DNA of 64,000 bases from Anthracocystis setariae. Taxonomy: Eukaryota; Basidiomycota; Ustilaginomycetes; Ustilaginales; Ustilaginaceae. Position numbers and translations under genes: made by a program. The notes beneath the pieces are model-generated. The model had not been told where the DNA came from and made no database searches. It saw only the letters and a list, made by a program, of their open reading frames with translations. Location: the NCBI GenBank assembly GCA_928724745.1, contig CAKMXJ010000032.1, forward strand, positions 372,001 to 436,000. The letters run 5' to 3'. Positions 22,913-33,869 of this stretch are shown piece after piece (the stretch's first letter is position 1; every line of letters begins with the position of its first letter).

Positions 22913-24634
22913 ATGCGCATACCCTCGTCTACTCGCAAGCTTGTAACCTCCACCATCATCTCTGCTAGGTCCACACGCTCTCGCTCATCCGTCGTTAGTC
23001 AAGCTCGTAGCAAGTCTACGCATCATCCTCCCATCAAGCCACCGATCACTAAATCGCCCGTGCTCCCCAAGCCCTCGCAGATCGCATCTACATTTCCAAC
23101 TGAGGACGGTCGACTACCGCCTGCTCATCCCCAGCCTCCTCCTCATCAAGGTCCACCCCGTCTGGTTCGTTACCAAGTAGAGCATCAGCAGCCACTCTCG
23201 CTCTACCCTTCCTCGTACTCCCACGCATCGTATCCCGATCCGACGAGCTACAGAGCACATCTATCCAACCGGCGCGCTCCAGCTAGTCTGTTTGGCCTCT
23301 TTCCCGGTGTCACTGCAGCGAGTCTCAAGGCAAAGACGGACCCCTTCTCGTTCGAAACCACCGGCTCAACGATCCAATCATCTCCATCTACCCCTACGCA
23401 GGCATCTTCGACGCAAGCAGGCCAAGTCACCATGGCAAACACAACTTCGATCGTCGATGCTGCCAAGTCCGGCGAATCTGAACTGGTCCAGAGGAAGAAA
23501 GCTACTCCTGCTTCTGAGAATGCCTCCAAGGCCAACTCAGTGTTGACTCACGCCCATGCCGGCCACTCCCACTCGCATGGCCATCATCACGCACACGACC
23601 ACGGAAGCGCAGAAGAAGCAGACGCCCTGCTCGCAGCCCTCAAGGGCAAAGGGGATAGGGGCAGCAACATCACTCTCGCCGGTCTCGGCTCCAACATCGT
23701 ACTATGCGGTGCCAAAGGTGTCGCCGGTGTCTACCTCAACTCTGCCGCGCTGCTCGCCGACGCGGCACACAGCCTTTCCGACATGTTTGCGGACTTGGTC
23801 ACGCTGTTCTGCTGGAAGATGTCCCAAAAGCCTCCCTCTTCCAGCCATCCGTTGGGCTATGGCAAGTACGAAACGATGGGCTCGCTCGGCGTGTCGCTTG
23901 TGCTCGTCGCAGGTGCGGTTGGAATCGGCTTCCATTCCTACGGCTTGCTATTGGAGGCGTTGCAGCCCACCCTAGCCCACGCTCCAGCGGCGCTCAAGGC
24001 CTTTGGCGACTTTACTGGCTCGATCGCTTCCGCTGGAAACGTATTGCACGATCACCACGAGGAGGCCGGTGGATTGCTGGATCCCAACGCCATGTGGTTC
24101 GCACTGCTCAGCATCGTCGTCAAGGAATGGCTGTATCATGCGACGCTCAAGATCGCCCGGGAGGAGAACTCGTCGGTTCTGGAAGCCAATGCTTTGCACC
24201 ATAGGTCGGATTCGCTCAGCTCGGCAGTGACGTTCCTTGCCATTGGCGGCAGTTGGCTTGGCTTCCCCGTACTCGACCCACTTGGTGGACTGCTAGTCGC
24301 TGGGCTGATCGGCAAGCAAGGCGCCGACCTGCTGATCGGCGCCCTGGGCGAGCTGAGCGATCGAGGCGTCGAACCGGAAACCTTGCAGACCTTCGACGCC
24401 GCCATCGTCGACGTGCAAAAACAATTCCCTGACCTCCTCATGGGTTGGAAGGACCTTCGCGCCGTCAAATCGGGCGTCTCAACCTTCGCCGATGTCACCC
24501 TTCAACTCCCCAACGACGCCACACTAGCCCAAGCCACCAAAGTCGAAATCGCAGTTCGCAACGCCATCTCCAACGCCATCAGAGGCGTAAAAGAAGTCAG
24601 AATCCGTCTCGTAACCATCGACGCCACCTCCTAA
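22913..24634 (+). CDS. mitochondrial cation diffusion facilitator (MMT1/2-like)
   Basis: A cation-diffusion-facilitator family transporter of the Mmt type, thought to move iron or other divalent metal across the mitochondrial inner membrane. The start ATG 22913 begins a classic presequence: Arg/Ser/Thr-rich, with no acidic residues in the first 35. A His-rich stretch (HAHAGHSHSHGHHHAHDHG) near residue 210 precedes the membrane domain. Metal-site motifs are ADAAHSLSDMFADL (TM2, His and two Asp) and ANALHHRSDSLSSAV (TM5, His-x3-Asp). A cytoplasmic-type C-terminal CDF domain ends in RIRLVTIDATS. 573 residues, single exon. The metal cannot be assigned from sequence alone. Confidence 0.9.
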   Translation: MRIPSSTRKLVTSTIISARSTRSRSSVVSQARSKSTHHPPIKPPITKSPVLPKPSQIASTFPTEDGRLPPAHPQPPPHQGPPRLVRYQVEHQQPLSLYPSSYSHASYPDPTSYRAHLSNRRAPASLFGLFPGVTAASLKAKTDPFSFETTGSTIQSSPSTPTQASSTQAGQVTMANTTSIVDAAKSGESELVQRKKATPASENASKANSVLTHAHAGHSHSHGHHHAHDHGSAEEADALLAALKGKGDRGSNITLAGLGSNIVLCGAKGVAGVYLNSAALLADAAHSLSDMFADLVTLFCWKMSQKPPSSSHPLGYGKYETMGSLGVSLVLVAGAVGIGFHSYGLLLEALQPTLAHAPAALKAFGDFTGSIASAGNVLHDHHEEAGGLLDPNAMWFALLSIVVKEWLYHATLKIAREENSSVLEANALHHRSDSLSSAVTFLAIGGSWLGFPVLDPLGGLLVAGLIGKQGADLLIGALGELSDRGVEPETLQTFDAAIVDVQKQFPDLLMGWKDLRAVKSGVSTFADVTLQLPNDATLAQATKVEIAVRNAISNAIRGVKEVRIRLVTIDATS

Positions 24635-24749
24635 CCTATACCATCTTTCCATTAAGACCCATCACTCAATACACCCAAAATACTCCCAATCAATCGAAAG
24701 AGAAAGGTTGCTGTTACAATGCCGAGAGAAGTTGCGTACAGAGAAAGGG

Positions 24750-24830
24750 GGAGAGAGAGAGAGAGAGGATGCGAACAGAAGGTGGATGAATTCAAGTGTG
24801 GGCGAGGGAGAGAGAGAGAGAGAGAGAGGG
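24750..24830. repeat. GA/AG microsatellites between convergent genes
   Basis: Two GAGAGA runs (about 24,751-24,766 and 24,811-24,828) sit in the shared 3' gap between the MMT-like gene and the two-PH gene. Confidence 0.8.
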
Positions 24831-24833
24831 GGG

Positions 24834-26978
24834 CTAAGTGGATGCGGTTGAAGATTGTTGCGAGTGGTGCGGATCGTCGATGTTGGTGTGCACTGTCTGA
24901 TCCGATGGCGGCGCGAGCGAAGAGGTGGAGAGCGTCTGTGCTGCTGCGCCCATCGAGCTCAGCTGGGGCGCTGCCGTCTGACCCGCGCTTGCCTGAACTC
25001 CCGACGCTGCGGTGGCGGCCACGAACTTGGCGGTGGGCGAAGACACGGATGCGGCTCCACTGGCGCTGCCAAAGGGGAACGCGGTTGCCGGACCCATCGA
25101 CGTGGGCGATAGCGGTGGATTCGCACTCGGCGTCTGTGCATTCCTCTGCCGATTGATCAACGTCTTGATCGCCGAAATCCACTTGATCTCTTCATCCTCG
25201 CCCGGCGCACAAAGGATGAAAGTACGCTTGGGCGTGATGATCTGGAAACAGTTCTCCTTCCTCTTCTTGGAACCCACCATCCCCGCTGACATGTTGGACG
25301 CCACTCCAGCCGCTGCGGCCACCATGCTTCCCCTGCGTTCCGGTTTCTCGGGCGCCACGATGGCGCCCGCACTACCGGGAGAAAACGCAGCGGCGGTGCC
25401 ATCGCGATCGCCCAAGCCGTTGTTCTCCCACGTGAACGGATTCGCACTCGGCGAACCGATCGCCGGCGACGTCGGCAAACCCGAAGAAGTCACCTTCTTG
25501 GGCTCGTACTCGATCGCATCGAGCATCGACGAGATCGGAATCTGCCGATGCGCTTTCGTATCCATATGGCTGCGCGTATACAGTAGCCGCGAAGGCATGA
25601 GCACAAACCAGCGCTTGCGCCACACCTTGCGCCGTCCGCTCTGCTTCATCAAGTACCCCTGCGTGATGACCTTGTTCGGATCGCGGATCAGATCGCTCGC
25701 CGCCGAGGGCAGAGGAGAGAGGCTGAGTGGCGACGGCTGTCCTGACTGCTGCGCATGCACTTGCAGCGAAAGCGACGGTGGCGGTTGCGACGACTGCGAG
25801 GTTCCTAGCGCTGGCAGTGGCATGGCTCGATCGGCAATCTCTTCCTCGTCCCATTCGTCTTCTTCGTCGGAACTGCTGAGCACTTGACCGCTTCCTTGCG
25901 CGATGCCCGGACTGGACGGTGGTGGATCAGCATGGCCGCTGGAGAAGGATGCCAAGCGACGAGCGCCGCTGATGCTTCGCTGCCGCGTCATGCTGCCAAA
26001 TCCACCCGACGGTCGACGCTGGTGTCCTCCGATATCGCTCATTTCACTGCCGGAAGTGTGGCCTCCGCCTCCTCCTGGTGATTGACCCGCCATGAGGAAC
26101 AGCTGCGAAGGTTCCGGCCGACCGGACGGGCTGCCAGCGATGGAGGGTCCCGTCGAACTGGTATAGCTGAGGCCGTATCTTTCGGCGCCCGTCTCGCTGT
26201 CGCTGGTCACGGTGAGCGGACTGAAGCCAGCTGAGCCCGGGATGGGTCTTGGCTGTGCGGGCGGGAGGAAGTTGCCCTGACCTGGGATCCCAGTCTTGAT
26301 GGGGGCAGCGGTGCCGGTAGGCGTGCGTTCCTGCGAAATCGATCGTTTCTGCTGCTGCGCGGCACTGTGCGAGTGAGTTTGAGCAAGTATAGCAGAGGGT
26401 GGTGAAGCTTCGGCATTTCCAAGCTCCATTGCGGCCATCTCTTGCGTCATGGTGCTGCTTTGGGCGTACTGTGTCATGACCTCGTTGAGTTTCTCGATCC
26501 AAGACTCCATCTCGGCTCGGCTCGAGGCACGCACGTAGAAGGTGCGCTTGGGAGTGACGATGCCGAATGTGTTGACGCTCTTCTTGAGCTGGACAGAGGC
26601 CACCGTCTTGATGTCGCCTACGTCGATGAAGCGCAAAAGTTGATACTCCTTGTCGTTCTTGTAGTAGGCCAGCTTGGAAGATCGCAACACGAACCATCTC
26701 TTTTTCCATGTCTTGCGCTTCTCGCCCTTCTTGTCGAGGTAGCCAGACTTGACGGTCGATTCGTTGATCATGTTGTGATGCGCCTCAGCGCCGTCGAGAT
26801 GCTCCTCGTCCTCATCCTCATCGGCTTCGGCGTCTGCTTCGATGTCATCCGAGGCGTGATGATCGTCGTTGGCCCTGTACGGGGGTTGGTACCTGGACGA
26901 GGACGACGCTGTGCCCGAGGATACGGATGCTGCGACGGGATTGACCTGGTGCGTCATGGTGGAAGTTCCAAAAGGCAT
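24834..26978 (-). CDS. two-PH-domain protein (Opy1/TAPP-like architecture)
   Basis: 714 residues with two pleckstrin homology domains and no enzyme domain. PH1 is at about 76-172: GYLDKKGEKRKTWKKRWFVL, with the invariant Trp in MESWIEKLNEV. PH2 starts about residue 436: GYLMKQSGRRKVWRKRWFVL. It is split by a roughly 90-residue Ser/Gly-rich insertion before its terminal helix EIKWISAIKTL. The KxnKRWFVL basic patches suit phosphoinositide binding. The layout resembles yeast Opy1, so a phosphoinositide sensor or adaptor at the plasma membrane is likely (inference). The start is ATG 26978; codons upstream lack an ATG. An acidic Asp/Glu cluster lies just before PH1. Confidence 0.85.
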   Translation of the reverse strand: MPFGTSTMTHQVNPVAASVSSGTASSSSRYQPPYRANDDHHASDDIEADAEADEDEDEEHLDGAEAHHNMINESTVKSGYLDKKGEKRKTWKKRWFVLRSSKLAYYKNDKEYQLLRFIDVGDIKTVASVQLKKSVNTFGIVTPKRTFYVRASSRAEMESWIEKLNEVMTQYAQSSTMTQEMAAMELGNAEASPPSAILAQTHSHSAAQQQKRSISQERTPTGTAAPIKTGIPGQGNFLPPAQPRPIPGSAGFSPLTVTSDSETGAERYGLSYTSSTGPSIAGSPSGRPEPSQLFLMAGQSPGGGGGHTSGSEMSDIGGHQRRPSGGFGSMTRQRSISGARRLASFSSGHADPPPSSPGIAQGSGQVLSSSDEEDEWDEEEIADRAMPLPALGTSQSSQPPPSLSLQVHAQQSGQPSPLSLSPLPSAASDLIRDPNKVITQGYLMKQSGRRKVWRKRWFVLMPSRLLYTRSHMDTKAHRQIPISSMLDAIEYEPKKVTSSGLPTSPAIGSPSANPFTWENNGLGDRDGTAAAFSPGSAGAIVAPEKPERRGSMVAAAAGVASNMSAGMVGSKKRKENCFQIITPKRTFILCAPGEDEEIKWISAIKTLINRQRNAQTPSANPPLSPTSMGPATAFPFGSASGAASVSSPTAKFVAATAASGVQASAGQTAAPQLSSMGAAAQTLSTSSLAPPSDQTVHTNIDDPHHSQQSSTAST

Positions 26979-27763
26979 GTTTGCGCCGTCGGATTGAAAG
27001 CGGATGAAGAAAGCCAAGTTCAGAAGACGGCTACAATGCTGCGTGCTGCCATCTACTGAACTCGCATGACGTGCTGGATATGGTTGAGAGCTCTGAGCCG
27101 TGGAGCCTGGCAGCGTTTGACCGCGTCGGAGGATCTGAACTTGCTCGACTGAAGGATGTGATTGAAGGGGATAGAAAGGAACGATGAGGTGAGAGTCAGC
27201 GTGATGGAGTGGAATTCGAAGCGCCCTCCACCCGATTCACCGCTGCCGGAAATGCTCGATCTGGCTCTTGCGCGGATCGAGCGGGGGAGGCGGGGGAGGG
27301 GATCACCCATCCGCGTAATTTCACAGCTTAAGCGGAGACCAAGCATGGCAGAGCCAACGGTACGGGTCCACTTGGACTTCACACTGTTTGCACGAGATGT
27401 CAGCTTTCAGCTCTGCAACCTGGATGTGTCACTGTCGGTTTCGACCTGTTCGATACGTCAAAGATTGTTTATGACACTACCCTCTGCAATACGGTGTGTG
27501 CTGGTGGCAGCGGATGCAAGGGTTATAGTCAGAATGCCCGTCTCAAGGGTTGCGGAAAATGACTGCTGCGCAACCGCGATTTTTGTTGCCGTCCAAGGTA
27601 CAGTACAACAATATCGTGCGATAGAAATCGAGAAGAGGGCGCATCGGCTCCGCGCGAGCTGTCGCTTTGGTACTTTGAATGTCATCGGATGCATGGTTCG
27701 CTTTGACAGCATCTCTGCACCTCTTCAACTTCGACCTTGTCGCAAGCACACAACATAGGCATC
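26979..27763. other. divergent promoter region
   Basis: 785 bp between the two-PH gene (-) and the ESSS gene (+). No convincing ORF or RNA gene. A short purine tract GCGGGGGAGGCGGGGGAGG lies near 27,280-27,300. Confidence 0.4.
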
Positions 27764-28333
27764 ATGTTCCGTCAGGCACTCTCCACATCAACGCGCTCGG
27801 TCGCACGAGCCGGCACTCTGCAGCGCAGCACCGTCGCTCAGATCCGTTTCGCCTCGGGCGGCTCGTCTTACAACCAACCCACAGGTTACCTCTTTGGCGA
27901 AAAGGTAAGATCGCATTCGACTTCGACAAGGCAAGCCGGACCTGAGTTCTGCTGCTCTATTCATTGGTTATCTTCACCATTACTGACGTTGCAATCTGTT
28001 CTGCATCGATTGAAAGGTTCCCAAGGGCCAGAAGCGACAGAAGGAGAACTGGGAGAACATGTGGTACTTTGGTCTCTTTGGCGGCATGGCTTTCGCCGGT
28101 CTTGTCCTCATGTACAAGCCCGACACTAGGTACGTCACGCTTCTATGGCGACAGCCAACGTTTTGTAGCAGCTCTTTCGGCTCACTAACACAATGATATC
28201 CTGTTGCCCCTAACTTGCAATCAACAGCATCCAGACCTGGGCCATGGGCGAGGCGAAAAAGCGACTCGAAGCATCTGGCGACGTCTGGCAGTACAAGCCC
28301 TCGCCAAACTCTGGTCACCCCAACGGCGTCTAA
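27764..28333 (+). CDS. mitochondrial complex I subunit ESSS (NDUFB11)
   Basis: An accessory single-span subunit of the membrane arm of NADH:ubiquinone oxidoreductase. Three exons, 27764-27904, 28017-28129 and 28228-28333, splice in phase to 119 residues. The N-terminus is an Arg/Ser/Thr presequence ending near RFASGG. Then come the family block PTGYLFGEKVPKGQKRQKENWENMWYF, one hydrophobic span (GLFGGMAFAGLVLMY) and the diagnostic KPDTSIQTWAMGEAKKRLEASGD. Donors are GTAAGA and GTACGT; acceptors AAAG and ACAG. All motifs fit ESSS; no other family is close. Confidence 0.93.
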
Positions 28334-28612
28334 ATCCATCTCTACAGATTCAGCAATATCGATTCAATGACCCTAGCACAGAAGCTTGCCATGCTCGACG
28401 TACAGCGCTGCGTCATCAGTCCGACACAGATCCTCGAACGGTGGTGAGACGTATAGGAAGCCGCAATGCTGACCAGCAGAAGAGTAGCAGGCCTCGACGA
28501 AGAGGACGTTTGCGTGGAAGGACACATCACAGCACGCCGGAAATAAGCATGGCTCTTCTACCGATTTGATTTCACGAGAAGACAATGCTGCAAGAGCACG
28601 ATAAGGGCAGAT

Positions 28613-30709
28613 CTAAAGCTTGGAAATGTAGTCGATGCCCCGACCGATGGCAGTGCACTGTTCACCTCTCTGTGCAACTGGCACCATCCTCTGCTGGTAC
28701 GGGTCAAACCTCAGGGCCTGCATGTTGGACGAGGTCAGCTGATCCCACTTTGTGTCGTCGGACGTCGTTCTGGCTAGCGTCTCGGCGTACGCCTCACCTC
28801 GCGTGCTCAACCACTCGGCTGACGGCGCAGGATCGCCCGTGCGGATGAATGCGGAAAACTGATCCAGCACCGTCATCATCCAAGCACGATCCTGACCGTC
28901 GCGGTAAGGCAGACGGAAAGCGCTCCCGGCGGTGTTGAAGATGGCCAGCAGGTCACCCGAGTGGCAAAGATAGTAGCTCGATGGGCTCATATTGTCCTTC
29001 CTAGGATTGCAAGCCCTTTGAGGATCCCAGTTGGCGATCTGATACGCCCGCTGATCGTGAAAGTACGCCCACACTCTCGGGAAGACGTGGTTTGAAGCCG
29101 AAGCGTAGGCCATCGCCTGGATGCCGCATCGGTACTTGATGTCGGTGTTCACCGAGACAGTGAGGTTCTGCACTCCATACTGGTCTACTGGGAACGTGTC
29201 GCGGTTGCGCAACACAATCTCAGTGTAATTTGAGCTGATCCCAGCGGTCTGCATCGCGTTGATCAAGTTCGTCTCGGATGCCGGGGGCACGATGCCCAAC
29301 GAGCCTTCCTCGTCCCGCATGGTACCCCAGATGACAGGTACTCTGTTGACGTGACCCTGGGCCAGATCTGGCCGCCTCATGTCAAGGCGTGGCGATCGGA
29401 TATAGGTACCGTCCTGTACAATAAAGTTGGTGGCTTGGTGCAGCAGATCCACGACGCTTTTGCTGCGAAGGCAGTGCACGACATCGGAAGCAGAGTCGCA
29501 ACCGAGCGCACTGACAATCGCGTCACTCCGATATTTGCGAGCTTCTTCAATAGTCGGGTAGACAAAGGAATGATCGTGGCCTCTACCGCTGAAGACCATC
29601 GCACGGTGAAACAGGCCGGCAGCTTCGGGAGAGGCGAGCATGCTTTCCACTTGTTGGGCTCCGGCCGACTGTCCTCCGATAGTGACTCGGTTCGGATCGC
29701 CGCCAAAGTCCTTGATGTACTTTTGCACCCATTTGAGCGCGGTGACAACATCGCCGACGCCGTAATTGCCACGGATCTGGTCGTTGTACGACAAGAATCC
29801 AAGGGCGCCTAACCTGTAATTGATCGTCAAGACGACCACATCGCTGCGGCTCGCCATGTTTCCTCCATCGAAGGTAAAGTCAAGCCCACTTCCAGATACA
29901 TAGCCTCCCCCGTGGATCCAGACAAAGACCGGCTTGAGTGACTTCGAGTCGGTTGCTTCGGATGCAGATGGAAGGTAGGGGGTATAGATGTTGGTGACCA
30001 AGCACTGTTCTGTGTACTTGGTGTAGTAATCATCTAGTTGTGCACATTGCTTGTCGCGAGTCGAGTCGAGCGCAATGATGGATGCTTGTCTGGAGCTACG
30101 CACATCAAAGACGGTCGAGTAAGTGAAGCGCTCCGTTGGGTTAGCATACGGCACAGCGAGGAAGCGAAAAGAGAGAGCATCACGGTAGCCAGTGTACTCA
30201 GCACCGTTGCTCGCTACTTTCACTCGCCATCGCTCAGAAATATCCGTCGAGTTGGCGACATTCCAAGGGGCGCTCTGCGTACAGAGAGCAGGCAACCTTC
30301 TGCCACGACCTGGCTTGGACAGCTTAATGCTTTTTTGGCCAGCCTTCAGAGGCGAAGCCGAGAATGCGTTCCCATCCGCCGTCCAAAATTCTTGTCCCTG
30401 AGAATAGGTCTCTTCGAGCATGATATAGTTCATCTGGGCTTGAAGTCCAGGGTCCGAAATTGCCGAAGCAGGAGCCAAATTTTCACTGAGAGAGCGGCAT
30501 CTCGACTCTGCCTCGCTGGCAGTAAGGGAAGGTGTCAGCAAAAGGTAGCCTGCCTGACGCTGGTTCGATGCGGCCTTGTTCCAATCCAGGTCATTCTGGT
30601 ACAAAAGGCGAACGCCGCCACCAAGAGAAGGAGAAACAACGGCCGCCTGAGCCGAGTAGGCTGCAGCACAGGCGCTGACTAGGATCTGAAAGGCTACAGA
30701 CCATACCAT
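28613..30709 (-). CDS. secreted type-B carboxylesterase/lipase
   Basis: An alpha/beta-hydrolase of the carboxylesterase family, 698 residues. The start ATG 30709 opens a signal peptide (MVWSVAFQILVSACAAAYSAQA). The oxyanion loop is FVWIHGGGYVSGSG. The nucleophile elbow is VTIGGQSAGAQ (Ser about residue 345), preceded by the family hallmark NYGVGDVVTALKWVQKYIKDFGGDPNRV. An acidic residue in MRDEEGS and a His in CHSGDLLAIF are candidates for the rest of the triad. Several Cys fit extracellular disulfides, and Asn-x-Ser/Thr sites are present. It would be exported and cleave esters; the substrate is unknown. An upstream frame to 30985 lacks signal features and is taken as leader. Confidence 0.9.
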   Translation of the reverse strand: MVWSVAFQILVSACAAAYSAQAAVVSPSLGGGVRLLYQNDLDWNKAASNQRQAGYLLLTPSLTASEAESRCRSLSENLAPASAISDPGLQAQMNYIMLEETYSQGQEFWTADGNAFSASPLKAGQKSIKLSKPGRGRRLPALCTQSAPWNVANSTDISERWRVKVASNGAEYTGYRDALSFRFLAVPYANPTERFTYSTVFDVRSSRQASIIALDSTRDKQCAQLDDYYTKYTEQCLVTNIYTPYLPSASEATDSKSLKPVFVWIHGGGYVSGSGLDFTFDGGNMASRSDVVVLTINYRLGALGFLSYNDQIRGNYGVGDVVTALKWVQKYIKDFGGDPNRVTIGGQSAGAQQVESMLASPEAAGLFHRAMVFSGRGHDHSFVYPTIEEARKYRSDAIVSALGCDSASDVVHCLRSKSVVDLLHQATNFIVQDGTYIRSPRLDMRRPDLAQGHVNRVPVIWGTMRDEEGSLGIVPPASETNLINAMQTAGISSNYTEIVLRNRDTFPVDQYGVQNLTVSVNTDIKYRCGIQAMAYASASNHVFPRVWAYFHDQRAYQIANWDPQRACNPRKDNMSPSSYYLCHSGDLLAIFNTAGSAFRLPYRDGQDRAWMMTVLDQFSAFIRTGDPAPSAEWLSTRGEAYAETLARTTSDDTKWDQLTSSNMQALRFDPYQQRMVPVAQRGEQCTAIGRGIDYISKL

Positions 30710-30832
30710 ATTGGTGGAGACAGATGAAGATGCTGCTCGTTTGTTGCGCGGGATGCAATGCAACAGAGAGAGTGGCAGATGGATGGCTAGCTTTCTTCCA
30801 AGGTCCTCTGATGGTCGACACATTGAGTGACT

Positions 30833-30841
30833 CTTTATACC
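30833..30841 (-). promoter_or_regulatory. TATA-like element upstream of carboxylesterase
   Basis: On the minus strand the sequence reads GGTATAAAGAG, about 125 bp upstream of the carboxylesterase ATG. A well-formed TATA box at this distance suggests a regulated promoter. Not tested. Confidence 0.45.
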
Positions 30842-32540
30842 AAGCACCAGGACGGCCCAAGAGTGGCCGCCGCCAAGTAGCCGCAGAGGAGCAGGGGCAT
30901 GTGGGGTGAGAGGTGCCACAAGATGGCGCCTGGACAGCAGCCACAATGGATCAGCGTTTGCAGACCCTGAATCTGCGTTTAGCAACAGGGGGGCGGTCCT
31001 GCAAAGCTGGAGGACTCCGGACCCGGCAGTAGCCTAGGCGATCAGGTTGGACAAGGCCGACGAGCAAACGTGGGTACTGGGTGTAGAGCCGGAAGGATCG
31101 TGCAGCCCAAGAGCTGCCTTGCAAAGCGACTGAAGCGGTGCTCGGGTCTGTTTGCAGATCCTTTCCCGCGTCAGGAAGCGCCAAAGCGAGGTCGGAAAGT
31201 AAGAGCAAGGGCGGATCCGAGCTAGCAACTGAGACAGAAGACTGTGTTGGCCAGCTGAACTCGTCAATTGTGAAGGGCCTTGACAGCATCCCGCATCAGC
31301 GGCGGCAACAGATGGCTTCCCTCCTGTGCGGAACGCCTGTGGGGTGGGAGCAAAGGCATGTCAGAATGTCATAGGTTATGCAATTCGAGCTCCGCTGCTT
31401 TGACGGCTTGTTCTGCGGGCCGTGCCCCGCCCTGGCCCATTTTGAACACCAGTAGAATTGAGACTCTAGATCGATAGAGTGTGCAGTCTACTTGTGAGCC
31501 ATGGCAGGCGGCATGACTCAGAAACCAGAGCAAAGCTGTGCAGCTTCACGGCGACTAGGGCGGATCGGGGTGGTGAAGCGACGAGGACTTCGGCGCGGTG
31601 GTTGAGAAATGATGTGTGATTGTTTGCTTTGCCGGTGGACGACAGGGACGAATGGTCCTGTGGGTGCAGGCTCAAGCATGCGGGACCGAACTCACACGAT
31701 GTGGTTCGGAGGTGGGTTCGGTGGCTATCTCGGTCGACGCCTGCTATGTCCATCATGTGCTCCTGAATTCCTGCTGCCTCGATGACCATGGACGCGCAGC
31801 TAGCACTTTCGCGTGTCTCGGAGGAATGTCATCGTCATTCCACGCCTCGGCCGCTAATTACAGCCGACATGTACACTACAGAACAATGCCAAGTGCGGGG
31901 AGTTCACCCTGGCTGTAAGCAAACCAGACAAGATATCTTCTCGCACCGGCTCAAGCCTCGCACAATCGAAAAGGGGTTGTGGCGGTTGAGGAGGTCTGCT
32001 GTAACCGAACTCGGAACCAAATTATTGTTCCGCCAAATCCTGTCCAGTAAGGCTTCGGTGTCCGAGTTTTGTTTCGGTCGATTCCTCGATTCCTCAATGC
32101 CTCATTCATTATAATAAGATACGGCTATCGAACCTGTGGTGTTCTAAGAACCAGGTCGAAGGCAAACGAAACGAAGCTTAGCTCGGATTGTGCTTGCTTA
32201 TGTCCGGCCTAAGGGGCGGAGCCAGTAGGCAACTTAACACACTTTGCCAAAATTTCGAGTCTGCATGAGGTTCAGGGTCCAACGCGGCAAAGTCGTTACG
32301 CGGCCCTGCTGAGCCTAATTCTTAACAGCGCTGGCTGGGTCGTTGGATGGCTGAGCTGCCTCACCACGAATAATTGCTTGGCACGCTCGGCCATTTAAGC
32401 TCCAGAGGCCGAACAGAACGACATCATCCCTCCACTTCTACATACATTCATTCACTCACTCCATAACCTACACCGTCTACATCCACTTTGTCATTTCGGA
32501 TCGCGCTACCTGTCAGGCTCATACAGGAGGTCCATTCGCC
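30842..32540. other. 1.7-kb intergenic region
   Basis: Divergent promoter space between the esterase (-) and the AN1 gene (+). Frames of about 100 codons on both strands show no coding character. A CCATTTAAGC element sits about 150 bp before the AN1 start. No repeats were recognised. Confidence 0.4.
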
Positions 32541-33601
32541 ATGCCGCAACGTTCGACAGGGCCGATGATGTTCATCGGCGAACGATGTGCTTTCCAAGAA
32601 TGCCATCGCGAAGACTTTTTGCCTTTCAAGTGCAGCGATTGCCGCCAACACTACTGTTCGGATCACTTTCGCCCACAAGCACATCGATGTGCACACTACA
32701 ACGAGCTGGACTTGGACTACAGAGTGCCGCTGTGTCCAATATGCGACAATCCACCCGAGGGTTGGAAGCGTGATCAAGATCCCAACATCGCAATGGATCG
32801 CCACCTGTCAGGACAGTGTACAATGCTCGACGAGAATGGCTACCTCAAGTCTGGTTCCTCGTCGGCACCATCGCCCGTCAAAAGGGCCAAGAAATCCAAC
32901 GAGTGCTCCTTCGTCAAGTGCTCCAAGATCATGGTCGTGCCGATCCAATGCCCTCAATGTGCGGCGTCCTTCTGCCCATCACATCGCGCTCCAAATCAGC
33001 ACAGCTGCAAACATGCATCTTCTTCGTCCTCCCCCGCATCGTCGTCAGCAAGACTGACACCTAGTGCTCGTTCGAGCGGTAGTATCAAGAACGCCTTCCA
33101 AAATCTCAAGATCAGCACTCCTTCGACCCATTCCAGTCTCAAACCTAGCTCCCAGCCCGCCAAGGCGTCGTCCACTTCGGGCCGCACCAATGCCGCATCG
33201 CAGTCAGACACGTCGACCTCAAGCTCGGCACCATTCGGCAAAATGTTTGACAAGTCCGAAAAGTGGGTGCCCAAGCCAATTTTTGGCAAGGCGTGATCAG
33301 TGTAGCGCGCAAGCTTCTTGACGTTGATCGGTATGCCTCTGTTCAAATACAAATCTGCACTTTGATGCGTGCAGAAACATTCAGCATGGACGCCGTCGAC
33401 TGACTTGCATCCCTCTCTTCCCTGACTCGCTACTGCAGGCGCGCAAAAGCCGAGAGGCTCTCTGCTATCAAGGCTATGCAAGAACGACAGCGCAAAGGCA
33501 TTCTTTCGGAAGCAGACAAGCTCAGGTTGGCCGAGGAAATGGCTGCGCTCTCCAAAACCGAAAGGATCAAGGCGTCCGATTCAGACTGCATCGTTATGTG
33601 A
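32541..33601 (+). CDS. AN1-type zinc-finger protein with CaaX box (ZFAND2/Cuz1-like)
   Basis: A probable ubiquitin-proteasome/Cdc48 stress adaptor of the ZFAND2/Cuz1 group. Two AN1 fingers are visible. Finger 1 (about residues 15-50) is C-x4-C-x9-C-x2-C-x4-C-x2-H-x5-H-x-C, in CAFQECHREDFLPFKCSDC...HRC. Finger 2 (about 122-157) begins CSFVKCSKIMVVPIQCPQC. A Ser-rich linker follows. The first open frame stops at 33298. A donor at 33293 (GC|GTGATC) and an acceptor TACTGCAG at 33438 add exon 33439-33601, giving 304 residues. That exon encodes a charged helix and the end SDCIVM, a CaaX box that predicts farnesylation and membrane attachment, as in animal ZFAND2B. The donor is weak, so both isoforms may exist. 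Confidence 0.86.
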
Positions 33602-33869
33602 TGCAGAGGTGACCTTCTCTCATTTTGGCCTTCTCTGCTTCTCAAACATGGCAGCTACACCCCAAGGAGGATCTCAGCATTATAGAATGACGCGGCTACT
33701 ACCAATCACCGGGCAGTGTCCCTTTCCAATCATTGCAACCTTGTCATTGTGTTTCTAGCCTGGTTCGGCCAAGAAAAAGGAAGAGACACAAGCCAGTTCT
33801 GCAAGTGTGCTCAAACGAGGAATGATCCAGTCTTGCGGTGACGCGAGTAGACCCCATCGGTAAGGCACA

